Origin: Thermoanaerobaculia bacterium
GTDB lineage: Bacteria > Acidobacteriota > Thermoanaerobaculia > Multivoradales > Multivoraceae
DNA: 40,911 nt
Direction of reading: 5' to 3'
Assembly: GCA_022824725.1 (NCBI GenBank)
Contig: JAJDZH010000178.1
Coordinates: forward strand, 1-40,911
Part shown: positions 1 through 9,073 of the stretch, piece after piece
How the letters are laid out: each line of letters begins with the position of its first letter
Numbering within the stretch: the stretch's first letter is position 1
Notes under the pieces: model-generated
The model's input: only the letters and a program-made list of their open reading frames with translations
Told to the model about the DNA's origin: nothing
Databases searched by the model: none
Made by a program: the position numbers and the translations under genes

Positions 1-1938
1 GCCGAGGACGTCGCCGTCGGACCCGGTCCAGCGTTCCCAGCCGAGGGTCGCGGCGGCCTCGACGGCGAGCCGGCGGCGGACGCCGGGGGGCAGGATTTCG
101 TCGCGGTACTCCTGGGGCTGCGCGGCGAAGGCCTCCCAGGAGGGCATGCTGACGACGCGGACGGCGTGGCCTTCCGCCGCAAGCTCCGCCGCAGCGTCGA
201 GGCTGGGGGCCACCTCGGAGCCGGTGGCGATGAGGATGAGATCGGGCTCGCCGGCGCCGTCGCTCACGACGTAGGCGCCGCGGGCGACGCCCTCGAGCGC
301 TCCGTCGACGGTAGCCTCCAGCACGGGCAGCTTCTGGCGGGTCAGGACGAGGGCGCAGGGGCCCGGCGTCTCGAGCGCCAGGGCCCACGCCGCCGCGGTC
401 TCGTTCGCGTCCGCGGGCCGGACGACGACCAGCCCCGGCACCGCGCGCAGGTGCGCCAGGTGCTCGATCGGCTGGTGGGTCGGTCCGTCTTCGCCCAGGA
501 AGACGGAGTCGTGGGTGAAGACGTAGATCGCCCGGAGCTCCATCAGTGCGGCCAGCCGCAGACTGGGCTTCAGGTAGTCGAGGAAGCAGAGGAAGGTGCC
601 GCCGTACGGGCGGAACAGGCCGGAGAGCGCCAGGCCGTTCATCGCCGCCGCCATCCCGTGCTCACGCACACCGAAGCGGAAGTGGCGCGTTGGCGCGCCG
701 GCGGCGTAGTCGCCCTCGCCTTCGAGCAGGGTGTTGTTCGAGCCGGTCAGGTCGGCCGAGCCGCCGGCGAGCTCCGGCACCAGATCCTTCAGCGCGTTCA
801 GTGTCACGCCGGAGGCCGAGCGGGTGGCGATCGGGCCGTCGGCGGAATCGAACCTGGGCAGCGCATCGCGCCAGCCGTCCGGCAGCCCAACGGCAAGCCG
901 GCGGTCGAGTTCGGCCGCGGCGTCCGGGTACTCGCGGCGGTAGGACTCGAGCAGGCGGTTCCATTCGGCGACTGCCTCGGCCCCGAAGTCCGCGGCAGGC
1001 GCGAACGCCTCGCGGGCCGCCTCGGGCACGAGGAACTCGGGTTCGAGCGGCCAGCCCAGGGCCTCCTTGGTGGCCACGACTTCGTCCGCGCCGAGTGGCG
1101 CGCCGTGCGACGCGGCGCTGTCCTGCTTGTTCGGGCTTCCGTAGCCGATGTGGGTGCTGACCTGGATCAGGCTCGGCCGGCCCGTCTCCGCCAAGGCCGC
1201 CTCGAACGCCGCGTCCAGTGCCTCGATGTCGTTGCCGTCGTCGACCGACAACGTGTGCCAGCCGTACGCCTGATAGCGCGCGAGCACGTCCTCGCTGAAG
1301 CTCAGGTCCGTCGGACCGTCGATCGTGATCCGGTTCGCGTCGTAGAGGACGTTCAGCTTGCCGAGGCCGAGGTGACCGGCCATGGAGCAGGCTTCGGAGG
1401 CGACGCCCTCCATCAGGTCGCCGTCGCTGGCGAGCACCCAGGTCTTGTGGTTGAACAGGAGGTGGTCCGGCCGGTTGAAGCGGGCGGCGAGCAGTTGCTC
1501 GGCGATCGCCATGCCGACCGCGGCGGAGATGCCCTGGCCGAGCGGACCGGTCGTCACCTCGACGCCGGGGGTCAGGCCGTGCTCGGGGTGGCCCGGGGTG
1601 AGCGAGCCGTACTGGCGGAAGTTCCGGATCTCGCCGAGGCTCAGGTCATAGCCGGCCAGGTGCAGGAGCCCGTAGATCAGCGCCGAGGCGTGGCCGCAGG
1701 AGAGGACGAAGCGGTCCCGGTTCGGCCACCGCGGATCGTTCGGCGCGAAGCGCAGGTACTTCGTCCACAGCAGCGCCGCCATCGCGGCCTGACCCATCGG
1801 CGCGCCGGGATGGCCGCTGTTCGCCCGCTCGACCATGTCGACGGCGAGGAATCGCAGCGTGTCCGTCGCGACGTCCAGCGGCGCACGCTGCGGCGGCCCG
1901 CCGGCGTCGGCGGTTCCGGCGGCCTCGACCTGACTCAT
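1..1938 (-). CDS. tkt: Transketolase, 3' end cut by window edge
   Basis: Transketolase moves two-carbon ketol units between sugar phosphates in the pentose phosphate pathway, using thiamine diphosphate (TPP) and a divalent metal. About 646 codons lie in the window; the family is about 660-670 residues, so only the extreme C-terminus is missing. Visible landmarks are [17 protein letters not shown] near residue 42, the TPP/metal-binding stretch [16 protein letters not shown] ending in LNVLYDAN, and the pyrimidine domain [15 protein letters not shown] with its catalytic Glu. The ATG at 1938 gives the normal N-terminus (MSQVEAAG). The 120-bp gap to the phosphatase upstream holds a possible -10 (TATATG on the minus strand at 2012-2017) without a good -35, so it may have its own promoter or be read from the SUF operon. 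Confidence 0.96.
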   Translation of the reverse strand, partial: MSQVEAAGTADAGGPPQRAPLDVATDTLRFLAVDMVERANSGHPGAPMGQAAMAALLWTKYLRFAPNDPRWPNRDRFVLSCGHASALIYGLLHLAGYDLSLGEIRNFRQYGSLTPGHPEHGLTPGVEVTTGPLGQGISAAVGMAIAEQLLAARFNRPDHLLFNHKTWVLASDGDLMEGVASEACSMAGHLGLGKLNVLYDANRITIDGPTDLSFSEDVLARYQAYGWHTLSVDDGNDIEALDAAFEAALAETGRPSLIQVSTHIGYGSPNKQDSAASHGAPLGADEVVATKEALGWPLEPEFLVPEAAREAFAPAADFGAEAVAEWNRLLESYRREYPDAAAELDRRLAVGLPDGWRDALPRFDSADGPIATRSASGVTLNALKDLVPELAGGSADLTGSNNTLLEGEGDYAAGAPTRHFRFGVREHGMAAAMNGLALSGLFRPYGGTFLCFLDYLKPSLRLAALMELRAIYVFTHDSVFLGEDGPTHQPIEHLAHLRAVPGLVVVRPADANETAAAWALALETPGPCALVLTRQKLPVLEATVDGALEGVARGAYVVSDGAGEPDLILIATGSEVAPSLDAAAELAAEGHAVRVVSMPSWEAFAAQPQEYRDEILPPGVRRRLAVEAAATLGWERWTGSDGDVLG

Positions 1939-2058
1939 CGACGCGTGGTTCTCGTGGGTCGTGGGCGCGGCAGGCGAAGGCGGGGCGAGAGGCCGGTCAA
2001 GCGGCGCCAAGCATATACGCCGCCAGCCGGACGAAGACGCGGCTCCTGCGGTCCTCCG

Positions 2059-2580
2059 TCAGGGGCGCGAATCGAGGTAGCGGTCGACCGCTTTCTCGAG
2101 TGCGGCGCTTCGCAGCCCGTTCTCCTTGGCGCGGGCCCTGGCCGCTTCGCGGTCCTCGCCCTTGCCGGCCACGAGGTAGGCGTAGTAGAGCGCGCCGACC
2201 CGGTTGCCGGAAGCGCAGTGCACGAGAGCCGGTCCATCCAGCTTCTGCATCGCCTCGATGAAGCGCTCGAAGGTCTCGGGCTGCTCCATCCGCTCGCCGT
2301 CGACCGGCAGGTTCAGGTACGGAATGTCCAGACTTTGCAGCGCCGCGGGTTCGTCGAAGCCGCGGTTCTCGCCCTCGGCGCGCAGGTCCAGGACGAAGGA
2401 AAGCCCGTCCGCGGCCATCGCCTCGAGCTGTTCCTCGGTGGGCTGGCCGCCGAAGAGAACGCCCGGTTCCGGGTGCTTCGCGCCCCGCAGCCCGTGGTCC
2501 TTCTGCTCGGCGAAGGCAAGGGAAGCGGTGAGAACCAGGGCCAAGGTGGACAGAACACTCCCAAGGGAGAAGCTACGCAT
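2059..2580 (-). CDS. Secreted DSP/PTP-like phosphatase family protein
   Basis: Protein of 173 residues with an N-terminal signal peptide (MRSFSLGSVLSTLALVLTAS, cleavage probably after AFA) and a cysteine-phosphatase-like fold. The signature HCASGNRVGAL is the Cys-loop-Arg of the DSP-PTPase/DUF442-like group (C-x4-R, one residue shorter than classical C-x5-R). A strand VLDLRAEGEN and the text PYLNLPVDGE are also typical. A longer frame starts at 2634, but the ATG at 2580 has a strong GGAGG ribosome site 9 bp upstream and opens directly with the signal peptide. It lies 53 bp after sufT, separated by a hairpin repeat. Substrate is unknown; the signal peptide places it in the periplasm, so a direct role in Fe-S assembly is unlikely. 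Confidence 0.78.
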   Translation of the reverse strand: MRSFSLGSVLSTLALVLTASLAFAEQKDHGLRGAKHPEPGVLFGGQPTEEQLEAMAADGLSFVLDLRAEGENRGFDEPAALQSLDIPYLNLPVDGERMEQPETFERFIEAMQKLDGPALVHCASGNRVGALYYAYLVAGKGEDREAARARAKENGLRSAALEKAVDRYLDSRP

Positions 2581-2599
2581 CGGAGAACCTCCTCCGGAT

Positions 2600-2627
2600 G
2601 CCGGCCAGAAGGCCGGCGCACCCAGTG
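2600..2627. repeat. Hairpin repeat module between sufT and phosphatase gene
   Basis: A 7-bp perfect stem (2600-2606 with 2611-2617, loop AGAA) is flanked by the module GCACCCAGTG at 2618-2627. Read on the minus strand it gives CACTGGGTGCGCCGGC followed by GCCGGC. The same 16-base string occurs at 23231-23246 inside the larger element at 23149-23290. It is probably a partial copy of a dispersed REP-like family. Its place between two cistrons could dampen read-through or protect the upstream mRNA end. Confidence 0.65.
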
Positions 2628-2633
2628 TTTTCA

Positions 2634-2975
2634 TCAGAAGAACCCCAGTTCCAGTTTGGCGGCCTCGCTCATCATCGCCGGATTCCAGGTCGGGTCCCAG
2701 ACCACCTCGACCTCGGCGCCCTCGACGCCTTCCACGTCGCGAACGGTCCGCTCCACATCGCCCGGCAGCGACTCGGCGACCGGGCAGTGCGGCGAGGTCA
2801 GCGTCATCTGCAGCTTGACGTGGGCGTCCTCTTCGATCCGCACGTCGTAGATCAGGCCAAGCTCGTAGACGTCGACCGGGATCTCCGGGTCGTAGACGGT
2901 CTTGAGCGCCTCGACGATGCGGGCCTCGAGGGCCGCCATGTCCACCGGGACTCCAGTCGTGGCAGTGTCGTCCAT
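2634..2975 (-). CDS. sufT: SufT-like Fe-S assembly protein (MIP18/DUF59 family)
   Basis: Small protein (113 residues) of the MIP18/DUF59 family, which supports Fe-S cluster maturation or transfer in SUF operons. The family core is clear: IVEALKTVYDPEIPVDVYEL, then GLIYDVRIEED, then the LTSPHCPVAESLPGDV loop with the conserved Cys, and VVWDPTWNPAMMSEAAK near the end. It is the seventh gene of the SUF operon, 28 bp downstream of sufU. The start at 2975 gives a short acidic leader before the domain, normal for SUF-linked members. Function is assigned from family and position. Confidence 0.9.
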   Translation of the reverse strand: MDDTATTGVPVDMAALEARIVEALKTVYDPEIPVDVYELGLIYDVRIEEDAHVKLQMTLTSPHCPVAESLPGDVERTVRDVEGVEGAEVEVVWDPTWNPAMMSEAAKLELGFF

Positions 2976-3003
2976 TCTCCGTTCCTCCCGTCGACCGTAC
3001 AGC

Positions 3004-3456
3004 CTACTCGGTCGTCACGGCTTCCGAATCCCCGCCCTCGAGGGCGGCCCGGAGCGCGTGCCAGGCCAGCGTCGCGCACTTGATCCGCACCGGGTAGTCC
3101 TTGACGCCGCTCAGCACCTCCAGTTTGCCCAGGTCGATGTCCCCGGCCCCGTTGCCCTCGCCCGTCATCAGGGCCAGGAAGGAAGCGATCAGCGCCTCCG
3201 CCTGCGGCCGCTCCAGCCCGCGGACGGCCTCCGTCATCAGGGAGGCCGAGGCGGTCGAGATCGCGCAGCCGACGCCTTCGAAGGTCGCGCCGTCGACGCG
3301 GTCGCCGTCCATCCGCAGGTAGATCTTGACCTGGTCGCCGCACAGCGGGTTGTAGCCCTCGGCGCAGGCCGTCGCCGGATCGAGAGCCCCGAAGTTCCGG
3401 GGCGAGCGGTAGTGGTCGAGGATGACCTGCTGGTAGAGATCGCGGAGATCGGACAT
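3004..3456 (-). CDS. sufU: SufU Fe-S scaffold / sulfur-transfer protein
   Basis: IscU/SufU family protein of 150 residues that accepts sulfur from SufS and relays it to the SufBCD scaffold. The metal or cluster ligands are visible: Cys in NPLCGDQVKI, Cys in GVGCAISTASASLM, and Cys in RIKCATLAWHAL. The frame extends to 3618, but that part is shadow sequence over the end of sufS. The ATG at 3456 (MSDLRDLYQQVILDHY) matches the family N-terminus. Lying directly after sufS is the usual SufSU pairing. In Firmicutes SufU acts as a zinc-dependent sulfurtransferase; which role applies here cannot be told from sequence. Confidence 0.94.
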   Translation of the reverse strand: MSDLRDLYQQVILDHYRSPRNFGALDPATACAEGYNPLCGDQVKIYLRMDGDRVDGATFEGVGCAISTASASLMTEAVRGLERPQAEALIASFLALMTGEGNGAGDIDLGKLEVLSGVKDYPVRIKCATLAWHALRAALEGGDSEAVTTE

Positions 3457-3485
3457 GGTGTTCGGCCCTGCTCCCTGAAGGCCGT

Positions 3486-4766
3486 TCAGCCGAAGATCCG
3501 CCGCACTTCGTGCAGGCCGGAGACGAGCAGGTCGACCTCCTCGTGGGTGTTGTACATACCGAACGAGGCTCGCACCGTCGCCGGGACGCCGAGCCGGTCC
3601 ATCAGCGGCTGCGCGCAATGATGACCGGCACGGATCGCGATCCCCTGCTCGTCGAGGATCGTTGCCACATCGTGGGGGTGGGCGCCGTCGATCACCAGCG
3701 AGACGACCGCGGCGCGGACCGGTCCGGCGTTCGAGGCGTGGCCCAGAACGTTGACCCAGGGCAGATCATTCAGGACTTCCATAGTGTGGGAGAGCAGTTC
3801 GTGCTCGTGCCGCTCGATCCGCTCCAGACCGATCGACTCCAGGAACTCCACCGCGACGCCCAGACCGATCGCCGGCGCGATTGCAGGCGTTCCCGCCTCG
3901 AAGCGCTGGGGCGGCGCCATGTACCCGCTGCGCTCGAAGGTGACCCGCGTGATCATCGCGCCGCCGCCGTGGTACGGGGGCATGGCCGCCAGCAACTCGT
4001 GCCGGCCCCAGAGCACGCCGATGCCGCCGGGACCGTACATCTTGTGGCCCGAGAAGGCGTAGAAGTCGCAGCCGAGCGCGGCGACGTCGACCGCCATGTG
4101 CGGTACCGCCTGCGCTCCATCGACGACCACGGCCGCGTCCGAGCGGGAACGGGTCAGCTCGACAACGGCCGGGATGTCGTTGACCGTGCCGAGCGCGTTC
4201 GAGACGTGGGCGAGCGCGACCACCCGGGTGCGCTCGTTGAGCATGCCGGCAAACCGGTCCAGATCGAGTTCGCCGTCGTCCGTGAGCGGCGCCGCAAGCA
4301 CCCGGGCGCCGGTCTGCTCGCAGACGAGCTGCCAGGGGACGATGTTCGAGTGGTGCTCCATCTCGGTCAGCAGCACCTCGTCGCCGGGCTCAAGCCGCGG
4401 CCGGCCGTAGCTCTGGGCGACCAGATTCAGGCTCTCGGTCGTGCCGCGTGTGAAGACGACCTCGTGGCTGTCCGGGGCGCCGATGAAGCGCGCGAGCTTG
4501 CCGCGGGCCGCCTCGTAGGCGTCGGTGGACTGCTCGGACAGGGCGTGGACGCCGCGGTGTGCGTTGGCGTAGTAGGTGCGATAGCAGTCGCTGACCGCCT
4601 CGATGACGACTTCCGGGCGCTGCGCGCTGGCGGCGTTGTCGAGGTAGACCAGCCGGTGGCCGCGAACGTTCCGCTCGAGGATGGGGAAGCAGGCCCGCAG
4701 GCGCTCGACGTCGAACGCGGCGGAGTCCCGTTGTTCGTTCCCGACCGCGGCTGCCGGCGCCGTCAT
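3486..4766 (-). CDS. sufS: Cysteine desulfurase SufS (group II)
   Basis: PLP enzyme of 426 residues that removes sulfur from L-cysteine as a protein persulfide for Fe-S assembly. The PLP lysine lies in FYAFSGHKMYGPGGIG and the catalytic cysteine in the short-loop motif RAGHHCAQPLMDRLG, which marks the SufS rather than the IscS/NifS type. YLDNAASAQRP near residue 40 and EMEHHSNIVPWQ are further family signatures. The N-terminus carries about 20 extra residues compared with E. coli SufS. The ATG at 4766 lies 4 bp after the sufD stop, so translation is probably coupled. SufU follows 29 bp downstream. Confidence 0.97.
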   Translation of the reverse strand: MTAPAAAVGNEQRDSAAFDVERLRACFPILERNVRGHRLVYLDNAASAQRPEVVIEAVSDCYRTYYANAHRGVHALSEQSTDAYEAARGKLARFIGAPDSHEVVFTRGTTESLNLVAQSYGRPRLEPGDEVLLTEMEHHSNIVPWQLVCEQTGARVLAAPLTDDGELDLDRFAGMLNERTRVVALAHVSNALGTVNDIPAVVELTRSRSDAAVVVDGAQAVPHMAVDVAALGCDFYAFSGHKMYGPGGIGVLWGRHELLAAMPPYHGGGAMITRVTFERSGYMAPPQRFEAGTPAIAPAIGLGVAVEFLESIGLERIERHEHELLSHTMEVLNDLPWVNVLGHASNAGPVRAAVVSLVIDGAHPHDVATILDEQGIAIRAGHHCAQPLMDRLGVPATVRASFGMYNTHEEVDLLVSGLHEVRRIFG

Positions 4767-4770
4767 CCGT

Positions 4771-6141
4771 CTACCCGCCCTGCCCGTTGCTCCGGCCGCC
4801 GTTCAGGCTGGCGAACAGGCGAGCTTCCAGGTCCCGCCGCAGCGGCTCGAACGTCGCCTTGTCGGTGACCTCCCGCGCGAAGGCGTGGACGAGCATGCCG
4901 TGCGCTTCCTCGAAACCGATGCCGCGGGCGCGCAGGTAGAAGAGAGCCTCTTCGTCGAGACGGCCGATCGTCGAGCCGTGGGTGCAGCGGACGTCGTCGG
5001 CGAAGATCTCGAGTTGCGGGTTGCTGTTGGCCAGCGCGGCCTTGGACAGCAGCAGGTTGCGGTTCGTCTGTTTGGCGTCCGTCTTCTGGGCGGCCTGGTG
5101 AACGTAGATGCGGCCGTTGAACACGGAGCGGGCCTGGCCGTCTAGCACGCCCTTGTAGAGCTGGTGGCTGGTCGTGTGCGGCTGCCGGTGCTCGACCCGC
5201 ATGTGGTTGCCCGTGAACTGGGAGCCGGCGAGGACGTAGAGGCCGTCGAGGGTGCAGTCGGCCCCCTCGCCGTCCAGCAGGGCGACCGTGTCGTTGCGTA
5301 CCAGGGCGCCGCCGAAGGCCAGGGAGGAGGACTCGAAGGCCGCGGCCCGGTCGAGCCGGGCATGCTGGAAGCCGAGGTGGAACGCCCCGGCCGCGTCGGC
5401 CTGCAGCCGCGTGTGGCGGACCACCGAACCCGCGCCGCAGACGAACTCCGCCGCAGGGCAGACGAAGTAACCGCCAGCCGCCGGATCGGCGGCGGCGAAG
5501 GTCTCGATGACGGCAGCCTGGCTGTTCTCGCCGGCGACGACGAGCAGGCGCGGGAAGCTGACCTCGATCGAGGCCGGGGCGCCGTTGTCTCCAGCCGCGG
5601 CGTCCGCGGACGGCGCGCTGAGCCAGAGCACCTGGATGGGCCGCTCGAGCGCCGTCCCCGCCGGAATCCCGAGCGCTACACCGTCCTCGAACAGCGCCGT
5701 GTTCAGCGCCGCGAACGGATGGACGCCGGCGTCGGCGCTGCAGGAGGCGCGGCCGTCCACGCTCGCACCCAGGTGCTCGGCGAGGAGCTCGGAGCCGGCG
5801 CCCTCCGGATCGGCGAGGGAGAAGGCGGTCACCCCCTCCGGCGGCGACGAGGCGGCCGGCGCATAGCGGCCGTTGACGAACACCATCCGGTCGCAGTCGG
5901 GGTAGAGAAAGGGCAGGGCGCCGCCTTCCCCCAGCGCCCCTCCGGCCGCCGGCACGGGCCGGGCGCGCAGGATCGGGCCGAGGTTCGTCTGCCGCCACTC
6001 CTCGTCGCGCGAACCCGGAAAGCCGGCTGCTTCGAAGCGCTCGATCGCCTGCTGCCGCCTCGCTGCCACGGGCCCCCCGGCGCCGCGGCCGGCGAAGAGC
6101 TCCAGGTAGGGACCGGTGCGGTTGTCGGCGCCGGAGGTCAC
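4771..6141 (-). CDS. sufD: SufD subunit of the SufBCD scaffold complex
   Basis: SufD (456 residues) pairs with SufB and SufC to build and release Fe-S clusters. The right-handed beta-helix core is recognisable in the C-terminal half: GQARSVFNGRIYVHQAAQKT, then QTNRNLLLSKAALANSNPQL, then EIFADDVRCTHGSTIGRLDE, including the conserved His of the DVRCTHGST segment. The N-terminal third, rich in Ala and Gly, is more variable. The start is GTG at 6141, just behind a GGGAGGG ribosome site and 12 bp after the sufC stop. It lies between sufC and sufS in the usual SUF order. Confidence 0.95.
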   Translation of the reverse strand: MTSGADNRTGPYLELFAGRGAGGPVAARRQQAIERFEAAGFPGSRDEEWRQTNLGPILRARPVPAAGGALGEGGALPFLYPDCDRMVFVNGRYAPAASSPPEGVTAFSLADPEGAGSELLAEHLGASVDGRASCSADAGVHPFAALNTALFEDGVALGIPAGTALERPIQVLWLSAPSADAAAGDNGAPASIEVSFPRLLVVAGENSQAAVIETFAAADPAAGGYFVCPAAEFVCGAGSVVRHTRLQADAAGAFHLGFQHARLDRAAAFESSSLAFGGALVRNDTVALLDGEGADCTLDGLYVLAGSQFTGNHMRVEHRQPHTTSHQLYKGVLDGQARSVFNGRIYVHQAAQKTDAKQTNRNLLLSKAALANSNPQLEIFADDVRCTHGSTIGRLDEEALFYLRARGIGFEEAHGMLVHAFAREVTDKATFEPLRRDLEARLFASLNGGRSNGQGG

Positions 6142-6153
6142 GATCCCTCCCGT

Positions 6154-6909
6154 TCAGGCCTCTGCCCGCGCACCGTCGAACCCGCCGTAGCCCTTCTCTT
6201 CGAGTTCGTGCGCGAGCTCGCTGCCGCCGGAGCGGACGATTCGGCCGTCGAGAAGGACGTGAACGTGGTCCGGAACGATGTAGTTCAGCAGCCGCTGGTA
6301 GTGGGTGATGACGACGAACGCGCGGTTTTCCGCCCGGAGCGCGTTGACGCCTGCCGCCACCGTCTTCAGCGCGTCGATGTCGAGCCCGGAGTCCGTCTCG
6401 TCCAGCACCGCGAGCCGGGGCTCGAGCACCGCCATCTGGAGGATCTCGTTCCGCTTCTTCTCGCCGCCCGAGAAACCGTCGTTGACCGGACGCCGCAGCA
6501 GCGCCTCGTCGACGTCGACCAGCGTGGCGCGCTCGCGCAGCAGCTTCAGGAAGTCCATCGCGTCGAGCTCGGGCTCGCCCCGCGCCTTGCGGTTCGCGTT
6601 GACGGCCGCCTTCAGGAAGTAGCTGTTGCCGACGCCGGGGATCTCGACCGGATACTGAAAGGCCAGAAACAGGCCCGCGTGGGCCCGCTCTTCGGGCGCC
6701 ATCTCCTGCAGGTCCTCGCCATCGAGCTCCAGCGAGCCCGCGGTGATCTCGTAGTCCTCCTTGCCCGCGAGAACCTGGGCCAGCGTGCTCTTGCCAGAGC
6801 CGTTCGGCCCCATCACGGCGTGGACCTCGCCGGCGCCCACCTCCAGGTCCACGCCCTTCAGGATTTCCTGTTCTTCGACCTTCGCGTGAAGGTCCGTCAC
6901 CCTCAGCAT
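6154..6909 (-). CDS. sufC: SufC ATPase of the Fe-S assembly complex
   Basis: Soluble ABC-type ATPase of 251 residues that drives conformational change in SufBCD. It shows the Walker A motif GPNGSGKSTLAQVLAG near residue 35, the signature FSGGEKKRNEILQM, the Walker B segment LAVLDETDSGLDIDALK, and the switch His in VVITHYQRLL. The EDYEITAGSLELDGED text is typical of SufC rather than transporter ATPases. The ATG at 6909 is preceded by GGAGA. It is separated from sufB by 72 bp holding two hairpins, unlike the tightly spaced genes downstream. Confidence 0.97.
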   Translation of the reverse strand: MLRVTDLHAKVEEQEILKGVDLEVGAGEVHAVMGPNGSGKSTLAQVLAGKEDYEITAGSLELDGEDLQEMAPEERAHAGLFLAFQYPVEIPGVGNSYFLKAAVNANRKARGEPELDAMDFLKLLRERATLVDVDEALLRRPVNDGFSGGEKKRNEILQMAVLEPRLAVLDETDSGLDIDALKTVAAGVNALRAENRAFVVITHYQRLLNYIVPDHVHVLLDGRIVRSGGSELAHELEEKGYGGFDGARAEA

Positions 6910-6928
6910 TGCTCTGTTTCTCCGTATG

Positions 6929-6981
6929 GCGGCTGAGCAGCCGCTTGCGGTCCCGGCAGCATGCGGCTCCCCAAAATGGGG
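6929..6981 (-). promoter_or_regulatory. Two hairpins in the sufB-sufC intercistronic gap
   Basis: On the minus-strand mRNA the sufB stop codon is followed at once by a small palindrome, CCCCA-TTT-TGGGG (6969-6981). About 25 bases later comes a 6-bp stem GCGGCT/AGCCGC with a four-base loop (6929-6944), just ahead of the sufC ribosome site. Neither has a U-tract, so they are not classical terminators. They could stabilise or cut the transcript so that sufB is produced at a different level from sufCDSUT. Confidence 0.45.
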
Positions 6982-8429
<1,448 letters not shown>

Positions 8430-8430
<1 letters not shown>

Positions 8431-8906
8431 CAGGTGCTGCTCCCGAGCGGAATGAGGGTGGCGGCCCCGGAACGCGGCCGGCTGCCGGCGGACTGTCCGG
8501 AGAGAAAGTCCGGCCGCGCCATGTCCTCGATCGTGACCGCTTCGAGAGCGCCGCGAACGGCCCGGTCGATCCGCTGCCAGTTCTCGCTCACGCGGCAGAA
8601 CGCCTCGTACGAGCAGTCGTCGTGGGAGTGCTCGCTGCACTGGGTCAGGGCGATCGGCCCCTCGAGCGCGAAGATCACCTCGGCGACGCTGATCTCGGAC
8701 GCCGGACGCGCCAGCTCGTAGCCGCCGTGGACGCCGCGGTGGGACACCAGGAGCCCGTTCCTGGCGAGCAACTTGAGGATCTTGCTGACCATCGGCGGCG
8801 GCAGATGCGTCTGCAGCGCCAGTTCGGCGGCCGCGGCCTGCCCCGTCAAGGCCAGTTGGCTCAGCAGGACGATGCCGTAGTCGGCTTGCTTGGTCAGTCG
8901 GATCAT
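8430..8906 (-). CDS. Rrf2 family Fe-S-sensing regulator of the SUF operon
   Basis: Winged-helix regulator of 158 residues. The N-terminal DNA-binding part is plain: [20 protein letters not shown], then [20 protein letters not shown], then the wing [13 protein letters not shown]. Three cysteines in [19 protein letters not shown] (C-x7-C-x5-C) fit an IscR/SufR-like cluster site. It is the first gene of the SUF operon, so it most likely represses the operon when its cluster is loaded. The frame reaches 9239, but the ATG at 8906 gives the exact family N-terminus. Whether it is closer to SufR or IscR needs a phylogeny. Confidence 0.93.
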
Positions 8907-8942
8907 GACGCGTGTCGTCGGAGGCAGAATGTGGCCGACGAA

Positions 8943-8973
8943 CAGGACTCCGATCTCAATCGATCGAGTCCCG
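8943..8973. promoter_or_regulatory. Inverted repeat in the SUF leader
   Basis: CAGGACTC (8943-8950) is matched by GAGTCCCG (8966-8973), 7 of 8 bases complementary, around a near-palindromic centre containing ATCGAT. It lies 36 bp upstream of the regulator start and inside the predicted 5' leader. It may be a second operator or an RNA stem. Confidence 0.4.
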
Positions 8974-9005
8974 GTGCGCGCCACCCCTGGAACCGGGACC
9001 CCGTT

Positions 9006-9023
9006 AGTCCCGATTGGGAGACT
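9006..9023. promoter_or_regulatory. Candidate Rrf2 operator over the SUF promoter -10
   Basis: The 18-base dyad AGTCCCGATTGGGAGACT has AGTC/GACT ends and an internal CCC/GGG pair. It covers most of the predicted -10 element of the SUF promoter. IscR-type sites also carry a GACT/AGTC core dyad. Position over the -10 is what an autorepressor operator would have. No binding evidence is available. Confidence 0.5.
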
Positions 9024-9046
9024 AGCACGGGAAGGTCGCGTGTCAA
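9019..9046 (-). promoter_or_regulatory. SUF operon promoter (sigma-70 type)
   Basis: On the minus strand, a consensus -35 TTGACA (9046-9041) is followed after 16 bp by TAGTCT (9024-9019), which keeps T1, A2 and T6 of the -10 consensus. Transcription would start near 9012, giving a leader of about 105 bases before the Rrf2 ATG. The next gene upstream ends at 9074 on the same strand, so this gap is where the operon promoter is expected. Confidence 0.65.
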
Positions 9047-9073
9047 TGGGTTGCGCGGACGTGAGTCCCGGCT

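Noticed and set aside
166-2850. 894-residue plus-strand open frame opposite transketolase, the phosphatase and sufT
   Set aside because: It is antisense to three clear genes, has an Arg/Gly/Val-rich composition typical of GC-rich shadow frames, and shows no domain.
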